A stretch of DNA of 64,000 nucleotides, taken from assembly GCF_009847015.1 (NCBI RefSeq), contig NZ_WVEM01000013.1, forward strand, positions 1-64,000. Direction: 5' to 3'. Source of the DNA: Sunxiuqinia indica (GTDB lineage Bacteria; Bacteroidota; Bacteroidia; Bacteroidales; Prolixibacteraceae). The stretch's first letter is position 1, and the number at the start of each line of letters is the position of its first letter. The position numbers and the translations under genes were made by a program. A model generated the notes under the pieces. It was not told the DNA's origin, did no database searches, and was given only the letters and a program-made list of their open reading frames with translations. Below, one piece after another: positions 1 through 9,477 of the stretch.

Positions 1-1
1 A

Positions 2-67
2 ACTTCAAAGGATTACTTCGGAAAATCAAAGAAGAAGTTCTTTGGCTTAAAATTTTACTGGAAATAA
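2..67 (+). CDS. possible 3' end of a gene truncated by the window edge
   Basis: Frame 2 is open from the window edge to a TAA at 65-67 and reads as a short basic and aromatic tail ending in GLKFYWK. A second frame (1 to 111) is also open, so the choice is uncertain. The inverted repeat at 56-96 overlaps this stop, which fits the end of a transcript. No family can be named from 21 residues. Confidence 0.22.
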   Translation, partial: TSKDYFGKSKKKFFGLKFYWK

Positions 68-96
68 TCATTAGACAAAAACAATTATTTCCAGTA
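56..96. repeat. 13-bp perfect inverted repeat
   Basis: Arms 56-68 (TACTGGAAATAAT) and 84-96 are exact reverse complements around a 15-base loop. No T-run follows on either strand, so it is not a typical intrinsic terminator. It may be an mRNA 3' hairpin or part of a small mobile element remnant. Confidence 0.5.
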
Positions 97-111
97 AATA
101 TTAGTTCATAA

Positions 112-994
112 GGATTAACTACTTATTTTATTTTTTTTCACATCTTTACCAGCATAGATTTGTGCATTTGAGAGAGTGTGTGTATTATAACTGCTGAACA
201 ATAATAACCATAAACCCATTACTAGTTTTAAAATCAGGAGCTTAATTTAGTCTTGGTGGTGCTCTTATGTTTTTTGATTATTAATTCATTTTAACACATA
301 TAAGCATTGAATAGCAGCCTTCCAAAGCTTATTTAGTTTCATTATAAATTACTAGTATTCTTTGAATTAACTATGAGATTTCCAAAATAATTCTCATTAT
401 TGTAATGACAAATTTGAGCGTGTTTTTATTATCGTGAAGAGGACTTTGTGCGTGAGGGAAATAATAACAACATAAATCAAATTGAACATTGAAAAATTAT
501 AGTCAATTTTCTAGCGAAATAGTTTTAGGAATATCTAAGCCTAAAAGGTATAGCGTTGCGTTTTTGAGAAACCCATATAGCCTGTACCTTAGATTTAACA
601 ACAAACAGAAAACTATTTTTAAACGGTCAGGTAATTCTATCGGCCGTACTTATAACAAAATTCATAATTCTCTAAAATTCTCAAATGAATTCCATTTGAA
701 GATATTGGGAATCTATCTTATTTTTATGAAAGTATGCACAATTAGATCCTTCAGAATTCCTGAGGATCTTTATAGTGCTTTTCAATCCCCCCTCCACAAC
801 ATATCAACAGCCACGGAGATCGGGATCAATTCCCTAGCTAACAAAACTTTTATTGACATTGCTGTCGAAGAATCCGATCGAAAATCAATTTATTTTTCAA
901 GTGATAAATCTGGAAGCATGATTTATAGCACTCATCTAGTACCAAATTTTGCCAAGTCATATAACTAGAGTTTAAATAATAAATACGAAGAGAG
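112..994. other. AT-rich stretch without a convincing gene
   Basis: Nearly 900 bases lie before the large secreted protein. The only long open frame (489-968, TTG start, 159 codons) gives a protein with no recognisable domain, no signal peptide and no clear ribosome binding site, and I do not call it a gene. I see no tRNA, insertion-sequence end or TAnnTTTG box that decides a transcription start. The stretch may hold the promoter and a long leader of the gene at 995. Confidence 0.5.
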
Positions 995-3900
995 ATGATT
1001 AATACGAGAGAGATTTTATTTATTATGATGTTGTTGCCTATAAGTCTATTTGGGCAAACAACTTACTACATTAGTAGCAGTACTGGAAACGATTCAAATG
1101 CGGGCACAAGCACTAGCGAGGCCTGGAGTACATTAAACAAAGTAAACGCACAACATTTTAGTCCCGGAGATCAGATTCTCTTTAAGAGAGGGGATTCATG
1201 GGAGGGTACCCTAAAGCCTAACTCTTCAGGGACAAAAGGAAGTCCTATTAAGTACGGAGCTTATGGAGCCGGAGAGAAACCCAAACTTTATGGATCTAAA
1301 CTTGTAACCAACTGGAGTTTACACAAAGGAAACATATATAAAGCACAGATCCAGGAGACGGTATCTCAAGTTTTTGTCAATAACAACCGAATGCAAGCAG
1401 CTCGACTCCCGAATACAGGTTATATATATCCAACAACAGCTGTATCGGACCAAACAACAATACAATGTGATAACTTAGATTCAGGGATTGATTATAGTGG
1501 GGCAAATATAATTGCAAGATCGTACCGATGGAGGTACTGGGGGAGCACTGTTGCTTCCTCATCTGGAACAACTTTAAAGTTAGATGCGGGTATTAATGGA
1601 AATATTTCAACTAGTGAAGGATTTATCTTAACAAAAAAACTTGACTTTCTAGACCAAGCAGGAGAGTGGTTTTATGATTCAGAAACTAATACATTGTATG
1701 TATGGACACCTAATGGAGATTCACCTTCAAATCATATAATTAGAGCATCAGTATCTGACTATAGCATTTATAATTACGGTAACGATTATATCTCGTTTGA
1801 GAACATTCAATTTCTCCATGCAGGCACAACAGGAGGATATTTTGAAAGTACAACAGGAATCCGTGTTGAAAATTGTGATGTTAAAGGCGTGGGTAGATAT
1901 GCAGTCAGAGGTAAAAAAGGCACTGCCATTACAATTAATAACTGTGTCATTAAAGACTCCAGCAGCGATGCTATTTTACTATCAACACCAAATTCTACGA
2001 TTAGCAATAATACAATTCAGAATATAGGACGTTTTTCTAATATTGGTGCTAATTGTCCAGGAACTTCCACTGCAATCGTAACCACGGGTGATAATATCAC
2101 TTTCTCATACAATTTGATTGATAATATTGCCTACAATGGCATTATGTTTTCTGGACAAAACAATTTGATTTCAAACAATGTAATTAAAAACATTAATATG
2201 AATCTTGATGATGGTGCTGCAATTTATACCTATCAAGCTCAAACAGGAAGCCCAGGGTCTGGCGGTTCAATAATTAAGGAAAATATTGTATTAAATATAT
2301 ACGGCAGCGGAGAAGGACGGCTGAGTGAATATCCTCTCGGATTTGGCATTTATTTAGATAAAAATACCCATGATGTTGTTGTCGAAAAAAATACTGTTGC
2401 TCATTGCAGTGGGGCATTCATATTAGGAGAAGGAAATCAGAATAACGTATTTAAAAACAATACTGCCTTTGACTTTGCACTTGGATTATGGGCCGGTAGC
2501 TCTACTCTTTCAGCGAATGGAACATTTAATAACAACATTTTGTGTACAACTAGTAGACTTAGTTCGTTCATATGGTGGAAAAACTCTTATCAAAGATTTA
2601 TCAAACTAGATGGCTTAACAAAACTCACATCTTTTGATAACACCTACGTGTCGCATCATAACTCTGAACATATCTTTGATGCGGACAACCCCTCGTTTTC
2701 TACTTTTGAAAATTGGAAAAGGGATACAGGTCAAGATTTAAATTCGAACTGTGATAATACGAAATTGAATACAGGAGAGAAAGAAGAATTATTTTATAAT
2801 GGGACAAAAAATTCAAAAGTCATATCATTAGGACAGTCGGTTTACAAAGACATCTACAATAATCGCGTTACAGGAAGCATCACTCTTGAACCTTTTACAT
2901 CAAAGATTCTGATTAAAACAACTGAATCAATTAGCTCCCCATTAAATCAGCCACCTTTAATTGACAATCAAACCTTTGATGTTAGTACGGTTTTAAATGC
3001 AAACGACCTGATTGGCAATGTTGCAGCCAGCGATCCTGACGTCGGTCAATTAATTGTTTACCAAATAACCAATGGGAATACTGATAATTTGTTTTCAATT
3101 GACCAATCCAGTGGAGCTATTTATGCGACATCAGCTATTTCATTGACAAGCGATAAATCGTATGCTTTAACAATTCAGGTTACAGACAATGGCAATTCTC
3201 CATTGTCCGCAGAAGCGACGATAACAATCAACATAAAAAAAACAGCACTACTAGAAGACACTACACCTCCGACAATTGAGGTATTTAGTATTCCTTCTAC
3301 TTTTCACTCTTTAACAATCCCCATTAGTTCCTTAATTGCTTCCGATAATGATTCAATATCGAGCTATTTAGTTACTGAGTCGTCATCAACGCCCTCACTG
3401 GAAAATAGTAATTGGTCATCTTCAATGCCGAATGAGTATACGTTTGCAGAAGAGGGCATTCATAGTCTTTTTGCCTGGGCGGTTGATGTCTCCGGAAATA
3501 TCTCGAATGCGAAAAGTGCGGATATCATTATTTCATTGCCTGATTTATCACCTGCTTCATCAGAATATCATTTTGAAGAGGTTTCGGGAGCAACCGTTAT
3601 CGACACAAAAGGGTCAAACGATGGCACTCTTATCAATGAAACAACCAGGGTTGACGGTTACAACGGAGCTGGAATCGAATTGAATGGTGCAGGCTACATT
3701 GCTCTTGGCGAATCCTTTAGCAATAATATACAGGAAGAACTCACGTTGAGTGCACGTCTAAAACCCAACCTTAATGCCTCTGGCTATCAAGGGATTATTA
3801 TGCATGGAGGTCCGAATGTTGATAATTTTGCACTTTACATTTTACCAGATAATAAATCAATTGGATTTAAAACTTCAGGGACAAGCAACGCTTGGGTTTC

Positions 3901-6322
3901 CATCGAAAATATTAATAAACTGTGGGATGGCAACTGGCATCATCTGGCAGTGACATACAACGGAACAGAAAAAAGAATCTACCTAGACAACCTTCTTCTA
4001 ACTGCTGTAAGCGCAACAGGAAGAATTGATTCAGGTTCAGGTTATAATCTTTATATTGGTGCAGGGCGTGATGAAATTCAACCTTCATTATTGTACCAGG
4101 GACTAATCGATGAAGTTCGAATTAACAATCGAGCTTTGAATAGTTACGAAATTGTGGATTTAGTTAACTTTTCGAATCCGAATGAGATAGATCTCAACGC
4201 GACCCCTTCAATTTTAGATCAGACCTTTGAGGTTGCCGGGAATCTAACTATAAACAATTTAGTAGGGCAGGTTACTGCCTCAGATCCTGACGCAGAACAA
4301 AATCTCACCTACCGTATTACTGCAGGAAATGAGAAAGCACTATTTTCAATTGATTCAATCACAGGTGATATTTTCACACAAGAATCTATTTTAACCGAAA
4401 CTGACCAAAGCCACGTATTAACTATTGAGGTAACCGATAATGGTCAAACCCCGCTATCTGCAGAAGCTTTTATTACACTCAGGTTAATTGGTGTCTTTAC
4501 TAATCAAAATCCTGTTATATCAGATCAGATATTTGAACTAAAGAACAATGTTACCACCGGAGATTTAATTGGCATAGTTATGGCTTCAGACCCCGATGAA
4601 GGACAAACAATTAGTTATTTCATCGAGAGTGGAAACAACGATGGTTTATTTTCTCTTAATTCATCAAGTGGCGAGATTTATCTATCATCAGATATCCCCG
4701 AGAATTACACAAACGAAACATTATTTATTGTTAAGGTTGTTGATAATTATTCTGGAGATTCACTTTCGGCACAAGCAACTATTACGATTTCAAACTTAGG
4801 AGCTTTTTATGAAAACCAAGGTCCGGAAATTCTGGCACAAACATTTTTGGAAACAGCCCCACTGGCCACTAATAGTCGAATCGGCCAAGTTATTGCAAGT
4901 GACCAAAATTTAGATCAAACATTGAGCTTTTCCATTATTCAAGGAAATGAAAATAACGTATTCTCAATCAATGCAAATACTGGTGAAATTTTCACAAACC
5001 AATCGTTTGCATCCAATAGTGAATATTACAATTCCATTACTGTTCAAGCAACGGACAACCACCCAAATAACCCATTGGCTTCCAGTGCAACCATTACGAT
5101 AAAAATATCTGCCAGCTGGGTCAATGAACCCCCGGTTGCCCAAGACTTAGTGATTGATATTTCAAACAATGTCGCTATTAATGATTATATCGGACAGGTA
5201 ATCGCAACTGACCCAAATCAGGACCAAACGCTCAGTTATACAATCACTCAGGGCAACGATGACAACTTATTTTCAATAAATGAATCGACAGGTGAAATTT
5301 TCGCTCTGTCCTCAATATTTACAACTTCGGATATTCAGTACAATTTTGTTGTTGAAATAAAGGATGACGCAGAGATCCCTCTTTCTGCGTTGTCAAACGT
5401 TAGTATCAACATTACAGGAATGACTATCAATCACAGCCCCGTAATTGAGGATCAAGCTTTTGAAATCCATAAAAACGATAAAATAGGGAATGTTATTGGC
5501 CAGGTTATTGCAAATGATCCGGATTTAGAGCAAACCTTAACTTATGCGATCACGGAAGGAAATGAGCTTGGATACTTCGAAATTAATTCGCAGACCGGAG
5601 AGATTATTACCACTTCATCGATGTCGCTGACTGGCGATCAAACCTTTGTTTTAACCGTTGAAGTTACAGATGATGCTTCAATACCATTGTCTGCAGATGC
5701 AGCTATTACAGTTAGTGCAATTATCAATGGGAAACTCGTTAAGGGAGAGGTTAATAATAATAATTCAAAACGTATCATACTCTATTATGATACGCAACTG
5801 AAAACATCTAATTTAAAGAGTACTGCTCTTATATCCGACTTTAAACTTAGTGATAACAGGAATATTCAGGATGTAAAGATTAATGGTAATATGATCTTTT
5901 TGGAAGTCGATGAAGACTACATGCCAGGAGAAGAGGTAACCTTATGCTATACTCCGGGAGCAACTGCGATATACACTGCTACAGGTTATGAAGTTGATTC
6001 TTTTGAAAATTTCGTGATTGCCAATAACCTTGAAGAATCAATAACGACTGGTATAGATGTAAATGAAACCATTTTAGATGCTAAGGTTTATCCCAATCCA
6101 ACAAATGGAATATTAAACATTAAAGCATCCAATTTAATTTCTGATCAATGCCAACTTTCATTATACAGTATGATGGGAAGAATTGTGATCAAGAAAACAT
6201 TGTTATCTTCATTCGGAAATCTTGAAGAAACCATTAATGTTTCGCATTTAAGTAAAGGAACATATTTATTGGTAATTGAGTCAGATCAGGCAATTCACAA
6301 AGATAAAATAGTGGTCATATAA
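995..6322 (+). CDS. giant T9SS-secreted beta-helix/cadherin/LamG protein
   Basis: This 1775-residue protein should be exported and fixed to the cell surface. Residues 1-20 look like a signal peptide ending before QTTYYISS. Residues about 22-545 form a right-handed parallel beta-helix, with repeated N-N-x-I and I-x-N-N turns as in pectate-lyase-like folds. Cadherin-like repeats of about 102 residues start near 651, 1069, 1170, 1273, 1377 and 1478, with recurring ASDPD and LFSI motifs. A LamG/concanavalin-like domain lies at about 859-1058. A SwmB-like Ig domain at about 1575-1680 is followed by a T9SS type A sorting domain (YPNPTNG near 1696). It converges with the polysaccharide operon and ends in a strong terminator. 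A polysaccharide lyase or matrix-binding role is inferred from the fold, and no catalytic residues can be assigned. Confidence 0.88.
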   Translation: MINTREILFIMMLLPISLFGQTTYYISSSTGNDSNAGTSTSEAWSTLNKVNAQHFSPGDQILFKRGDSWEGTLKPNSSGTKGSPIKYGAYGAGEKPKLYGSKLVTNWSLHKGNIYKAQIQETVSQVFVNNNRMQAARLPNTGYIYPTTAVSDQTTIQCDNLDSGIDYSGANIIARSYRWRYWGSTVASSSGTTLKLDAGINGNISTSEGFILTKKLDFLDQAGEWFYDSETNTLYVWTPNGDSPSNHIIRASVSDYSIYNYGNDYISFENIQFLHAGTTGGYFESTTGIRVENCDVKGVGRYAVRGKKGTAITINNCVIKDSSSDAILLSTPNSTISNNTIQNIGRFSNIGANCPGTSTAIVTTGDNITFSYNLIDNIAYNGIMFSGQNNLISNNVIKNINMNLDDGAAIYTYQAQTGSPGSGGSIIKENIVLNIYGSGEGRLSEYPLGFGIYLDKNTHDVVVEKNTVAHCSGAFILGEGNQNNVFKNNTAFDFALGLWAGSSTLSANGTFNNNILCTTSRLSSFIWWKNSYQRFIKLDGLTKLTSFDNTYVSHHNSEHIFDADNPSFSTFENWKRDTGQDLNSNCDNTKLNTGEKEELFYNGTKNSKVISLGQSVYKDIYNNRVTGSITLEPFTSKILIKTTESISSPLNQPPLIDNQTFDVSTVLNANDLIGNVAASDPDVGQLIVYQITNGNTDNLFSIDQSSGAIYATSAISLTSDKSYALTIQVTDNGNSPLSAEATITINIKKTALLEDTTPPTIEVFSIPSTFHSLTIPISSLIASDNDSISSYLVTESSSTPSLENSNWSSSMPNEYTFAEEGIHSLFAWAVDVSGNISNAKSADIIISLPDLSPASSEYHFEEVSGATVIDTKGSNDGTLINETTRVDGYNGAGIELNGAGYIALGESFSNNIQEELTLSARLKPNLNASGYQGIIMHGGPNVDNFALYILPDNKSIGFKTSGTSNAWVSIENINKLWDGNWHHLAVTYNGTEKRIYLDNLLLTAVSATGRIDSGSGYNLYIGAGRDEIQPSLLYQGLIDEVRINNRALNSYEIVDLVNFSNPNEIDLNATPSILDQTFEVAGNLTINNLVGQVTASDPDAEQNLTYRITAGNEKALFSIDSITGDIFTQESILTETDQSHVLTIEVTDNGQTPLSAEAFITLRLIGVFTNQNPVISDQIFELKNNVTTGDLIGIVMASDPDEGQTISYFIESGNNDGLFSLNSSSGEIYLSSDIPENYTNETLFIVKVVDNYSGDSLSAQATITISNLGAFYENQGPEILAQTFLETAPLATNSRIGQVIASDQNLDQTLSFSIIQGNENNVFSINANTGEIFTNQSFASNSEYYNSITVQATDNHPNNPLASSATITIKISASWVNEPPVAQDLVIDISNNVAINDYIGQVIATDPNQDQTLSYTITQGNDDNLFSINESTGEIFALSSIFTTSDIQYNFVVEIKDDAEIPLSALSNVSINITGMTINHSPVIEDQAFEIHKNDKIGNVIGQVIANDPDLEQTLTYAITEGNELGYFEINSQTGEIITTSSMSLTGDQTFVLTVEVTDDASIPLSADAAITVSAIINGKLVKGEVNNNNSKRIILYYDTQLKTSNLKSTALISDFKLSDNRNIQDVKINGNMIFLEVDEDYMPGEEVTLCYTPGATAIYTATGYEVDSFENFVIANNLEESITTGIDVNETILDAKVYPNPTNGILNIKASNLISDQCQLSLYSMMGRIVIKKTLLSSFGNLEETINVSHLSKGTYLLVIESDQAIHKDKIVVI

Positions 6323-6350
6323 ATTAACATACAAACCGTTCCTGATCTAG

Positions 6351-6393
6351 AAACAGGCTACCTATTTTACAAATAAGTAGCCTGTTTTTTTTT
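6351..6393 (+). terminator. intrinsic terminator after the T9SS protein
   Basis: The 11-bp stem AAACAGGCTAC (6351-6361) pairs with 6377-6387 around a 15-base loop and runs into a long T-tract (6384-6393). It lies 29 bases after the stop at 6322. Confidence 0.85.
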
Positions 6394-6452
6394 GCCAAAC
6401 AACAAAAAGATCAAGGCTGGAGATAGAGCAACAACTTTGCTAAATCCAATGC

Positions 6453-6475
6453 AAAAAATAGGCAATCAGAGATTG
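6453..6475 (-). terminator. weak terminator of the polysaccharide operon
   Basis: On the minus strand a 5-bp stem CAATC-TCT-GATTG (6475-6463) is followed by CCTA and six T (6458-6453), nine bases beyond the stop of the last gene. The stem is short, so the site is only a candidate. Confidence 0.35.
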
Positions 6476-6483
6476 AGCAGATA

Positions 6484-7221
6484 TTAAGCCTTAAACATTG
6501 CTTTTTGCCGTATGACATCGATAAAAAAAACAGGTGTTGATAACAGATATCTTCGCCACATTCTTTTAGGCTCCTTTAACAACCGTCCCAGCCATTCTAA
6601 TTTTAAATTAATCATCAGATTGGAAGGCCGTTTGGAAGTACCTGCATAAAAATCGAAAACAGCTCCAATTGAGCAAATAACATCTACATCCAATCGATCC
6701 TTATTTTCGCTAACCCACTTTTCCTGTTTAGGAGCGGTCATTCCCACAAACAAAACCTTCGGCCTATGCTCATTTACCTTATTCTGCATGATCAAATTTT
6801 CTTCCGGAGAGAATACCGGTTTATATGGAGGCGAGAAACTTGCAACTTTTACATTTGGAAATTCTTTAGCAATTCTCGACTTTATTCCTTGCAGGGTCGC
6901 TTCTGTTGATCCTAAAAAGAAACACTCTCCGTTTTGCGACTCCAGGTAGTTGAGCAAAAACAAAAATAGGTCATAGCCTGCTATTTTTTTAATCTTCTTC
7001 CCACATAACACTCTTGCCCCAATTACCATACTCACTCCATCTGGCAGCAAAATATCAGAATCGCGCAATGCATTTCTGAACAGCTGATCCTTTTTAGCCA
7101 CTGTGTACGAATGGCCGTTTAAGGTGTTGATCACAGTCTTTCCATTTAGGGGCATCGTATTGAGTTCTCCATCAAAGACCGAATAGCCTAAAATATTTAC
7201 TCCTGAGGGCTTCATAGTCAT
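6484..7221 (-). CDS. WecG/TagA/CpsF-family glycosyltransferase
   Basis: The 245-residue protein belongs to the GT26 family, whose known members transfer ManNAc or ManNAcA from UDP-sugars to a lipid-linked GlcNAc at the inner membrane. Family signatures are seen in order: LLPDGVSMV, GYDLF, then FVGMTAPKQEKW and IGAVFDFYAGTSKR, with the conserved C-terminal LEWLGRLLKEPKRMWRRYL. A longer TTG start at 7242 would overlap the upstream stop, but the ATG at 7221 (or 7215) starts right before the conserved VNILGY strand and is preferred. It is the last gene of the operon. Its usual substrate class matches the UDP-ManNAc-type sugar that the 38-44.7 kb locus can make; that link is inference. Confidence 0.88.
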   Translation of the reverse strand: MTMKPSGVNILGYSVFDGELNTMPLNGKTVINTLNGHSYTVAKKDQLFRNALRDSDILLPDGVSMVIGARVLCGKKIKKIAGYDLFLFLLNYLESQNGECFFLGSTEATLQGIKSRIAKEFPNVKVASFSPPYKPVFSPEENLIMQNKVNEHRPKVLFVGMTAPKQEKWVSENKDRLDVDVICSIGAVFDFYAGTSKRPSNLMINLKLEWLGRLLKEPKRMWRRYLLSTPVFFIDVIRQKAMFKA

Positions 7222-7238
7222 CAAATTTGGGATTACGA

Positions 7239-8345
7239 TCAAACTGCCGGCGACGCGGTTTGAATCATTTCAATTAATCGTCTCTCAAACATATCCAAGG
7301 TGAAGTTTTCTTTGTATTTATTATACCCGGCTTCACCCATTTCAGTTCTAAGTTTTGGATTTTTTATTAATATCTCAAGCTTATCAGCTAACTCTGTTGA
7401 ATCTTCTTTGCGGACCAGAAAGCCCGTTTTGTTGTTCTCAACAACATCAGGAATTCCTCCCTCGTAAGTTGAAATTATTGGCAAACGATATTTCATCGCT
7501 TCTAAATTCACCAATCCAAATGTTTCATAAAAGTAAAATGTGGGGAAAGCAAAAATATCAGCCTCAATGAAAGCTCTTTCTTTCTCCTCTCCGTATTTTC
7601 TGCCTAAGTAGGCAACATCCTGCTCCAAACCGAAATGTTTTACTTTCGCTTGAAATTGCTCGCGTGAAATATCGCCTTCACCCCCAATAAAATCACATGA
7701 AAATGAGATTCCTTTTTGCTTCAATTTTGCACAAGCTTCCAATAAAATAAAAACACCTTTCGATTCAATTAAATTTGAAAAGAAAAGGATCTTGGGCGTT
7801 TCATTACTCCTTACTGTTCGGCTTAATTTGCTCGTTTTATCATCGAATGGTATGCCATTCGGACAAATGTGTAAACTCGATTCAGGAACGAAGTTTTCAA
7901 TATCAGCATACAAATGTTTTGATAATAAAATTACTTCAGCGTTATTAAAAACATATTTATAACAAATGCGATACACCCACTTCTTTTGCCAATAGCTCAC
8001 TCCCTTATTATGCAAGTGAAACACCCGTTTTACCCGAAACAACTTTAACAGGAACACCAAAAAAACATCTCGGAAAAAAGCAAAACCACACACTGTTATT
8101 GCAAAATAACAAACATCCGGCTTTTTAAAGAGTAATTCAAAGATCATCTTAAACCAGATTGCCAAGAACCCAATTACTTTACTAAAACTGGGTCTACCTG
8201 TTTCCGCTATCGTTTTTGATGACAACACATTGATATATCGACTCGAAAAGACATCGTTAATACGTATGCTGTCAAAAATATACTTGCCAACCATAGATGA
8301 GCCATGCACCGGCGGCGGAAGATGCAAAAGGAACAATACATTCAT
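7239..8345 (-). CDS. GT4-family glycosyltransferase
   Basis: The 368-residue protein is a retaining GT-B-fold transferase that should add one sugar to the lipid-linked repeat unit. The N-terminus shows LLHLPPPVHGSSMV, a glycine-bearing acceptor-domain loop. The C-terminal half carries the nucleotide-sugar site with FETFGLVNLEAMK, the E-x7-E motif, then the IPDVVENNKTGFLV loop typical of GT4. Its ATG overlaps the upstream stop by one base (TAATG at 8345), so the two genes are translationally coupled. The exact sugar cannot be told. Confidence 0.87.
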   Translation of the reverse strand: MNVLFLLHLPPPVHGSSMVGKYIFDSIRINDVFSSRYINVLSSKTIAETGRPSFSKVIGFLAIWFKMIFELLFKKPDVCYFAITVCGFAFFRDVFLVFLLKLFRVKRVFHLHNKGVSYWQKKWVYRICYKYVFNNAEVILLSKHLYADIENFVPESSLHICPNGIPFDDKTSKLSRTVRSNETPKILFFSNLIESKGVFILLEACAKLKQKGISFSCDFIGGEGDISREQFQAKVKHFGLEQDVAYLGRKYGEEKERAFIEADIFAFPTFYFYETFGLVNLEAMKYRLPIISTYEGGIPDVVENNKTGFLVRKEDSTELADKLEILIKNPKLRTEMGEAGYNKYKENFTLDMFERRLIEMIQTASPAV

Positions 8346-9229
8346 TATAAATGCTTTAGTCTATTTTTCAATCGATTACCAAATGAAAATTTGTTTCGAA
8401 ATTCATTTAACAATTGTGTTTGCAAGGTCAAATCCTCTGAAAACACAAAATTTTCCTTAAGCTCAGAATCTAAACTCGTTTCAAATCGCCCAGTATGTTT
8501 AGTATGTGTTGCCCTGGGACCAAAACCAACATTTTCTATTTTTGAAGTGGATGGAAAAACGGTTAATAAATTATGGATGAACTGAAAACAAGACCAACGA
8601 ATCGCCCAGGAATCAATCTTTCCATTTATCTGCTTCCAAAGCATGAAGGGCAAATCAGATCCACCTCGCATAAATTTGATATGCTTGATTGGATTGTATA
8701 CTATATGACGATAATTATTCGCTTGCCAATCAACCTTCATCCACCGATCCTCCCAAGTAGCCCACCCCCATGAAGAAGGTCTGTGACCGAGGTAAAAATC
8801 TTTTTTGTATCGATTTAACGACGGCAAATCCAACGTATAACCAGATATAGAAAAAATTTGTTTGTTACCGGAATAAAAATCCAGTGCCTGGTTCATAAAA
8901 TTTAGGAAATTGGGTGTCGATACCAGATCATCCTCAACAACAATAACCCTTCCGTATCGCTGAACTATTTTAGTTACCCCATCAATAATTGAATTGGCCA
9001 GTCCCCTATTTTCCGGTGACTCAAATATTGTTACCGATTTAAATCCTTTAATTGTTTTCAGATACTTGCGAACCTCAACTACCTTATCGTCCGGACTGCC
9101 ATCTTTTGCACCATCTGAAAAAACAAATAAATCACTTTCAGAGGCTAAGTAATTCTTAGTCAACGCATCTACTGTTAGCTTGAGTTCAGCCAAACGATTG
9201 TATGAGAATAAGCAAATTGGAGCAATCAT
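8345..9229 (-). CDS. GT-A fold glycosyltransferase with EDD and WGWATW motifs
   Basis: The 294-residue protein starts with ICLFSYNRLAELK, a GT2-like N-terminal strand. It has the metal-binding EDD at 99-101 in VIVVEDDLVSTPNF and a W-G-W-A-T-W motif near residue 133. The gene at 10326 has the same two motifs in the same order, so the two are distant paralogs or members of one family. It should transfer a sugar in repeat-unit assembly; donor and acceptor are unknown. A 248-base AT-rich gap precedes it on its own strand, so it may have its own promoter, although no TAnnTTTG box was found there. Confidence 0.8.
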   Translation of the reverse strand: MIAPICLFSYNRLAELKLTVDALTKNYLASESDLFVFSDGAKDGSPDDKVVEVRKYLKTIKGFKSVTIFESPENRGLANSIIDGVTKIVQRYGRVIVVEDDLVSTPNFLNFMNQALDFYSGNKQIFSISGYTLDLPSLNRYKKDFYLGHRPSSWGWATWEDRWMKVDWQANNYRHIVYNPIKHIKFMRGGSDLPFMLWKQINGKIDSWAIRWSCFQFIHNLLTVFPSTSKIENVGFGPRATHTKHTGRFETSLDSELKENFVFSEDLTLQTQLLNEFRNKFSFGNRLKNRLKHL

Positions 9230-9477
9230 ATTAAAATAAATTTCGTGTACACTTCGCTAGCGATTTCAAAAGCTTTTACGATCAAATATTTACGAACTAT
9301 AACTGTTCGGATGTTATTCGAAATAATAAGGAAATAAGGATTAGTTTATATCTTTATCAGATAACGAAGCGTTGTTATAAATAGTTTTTAATCGAATGTT
9401 ATCGATATATCAATTATTAAAATCCGAAATATCGCGTTCGATAGAATGGTCTTGCCTAAAAGAACAGGGGAAAAGGT

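Noticed and set aside
489-968. 159-codon open frame before the giant protein
   Set aside because: TTG start, no domain, no signal peptide, no clear ribosome binding site, and a Lys/Asn/Ile/Ser-rich content as expected by chance in AT-rich DNA.
4200-5730. DNA repeats with a period near 305 bases
   Set aside because: They are explained by the cadherin-like protein repeats of the T9SS protein and are too diverged to be a CRISPR or mobile repeat.
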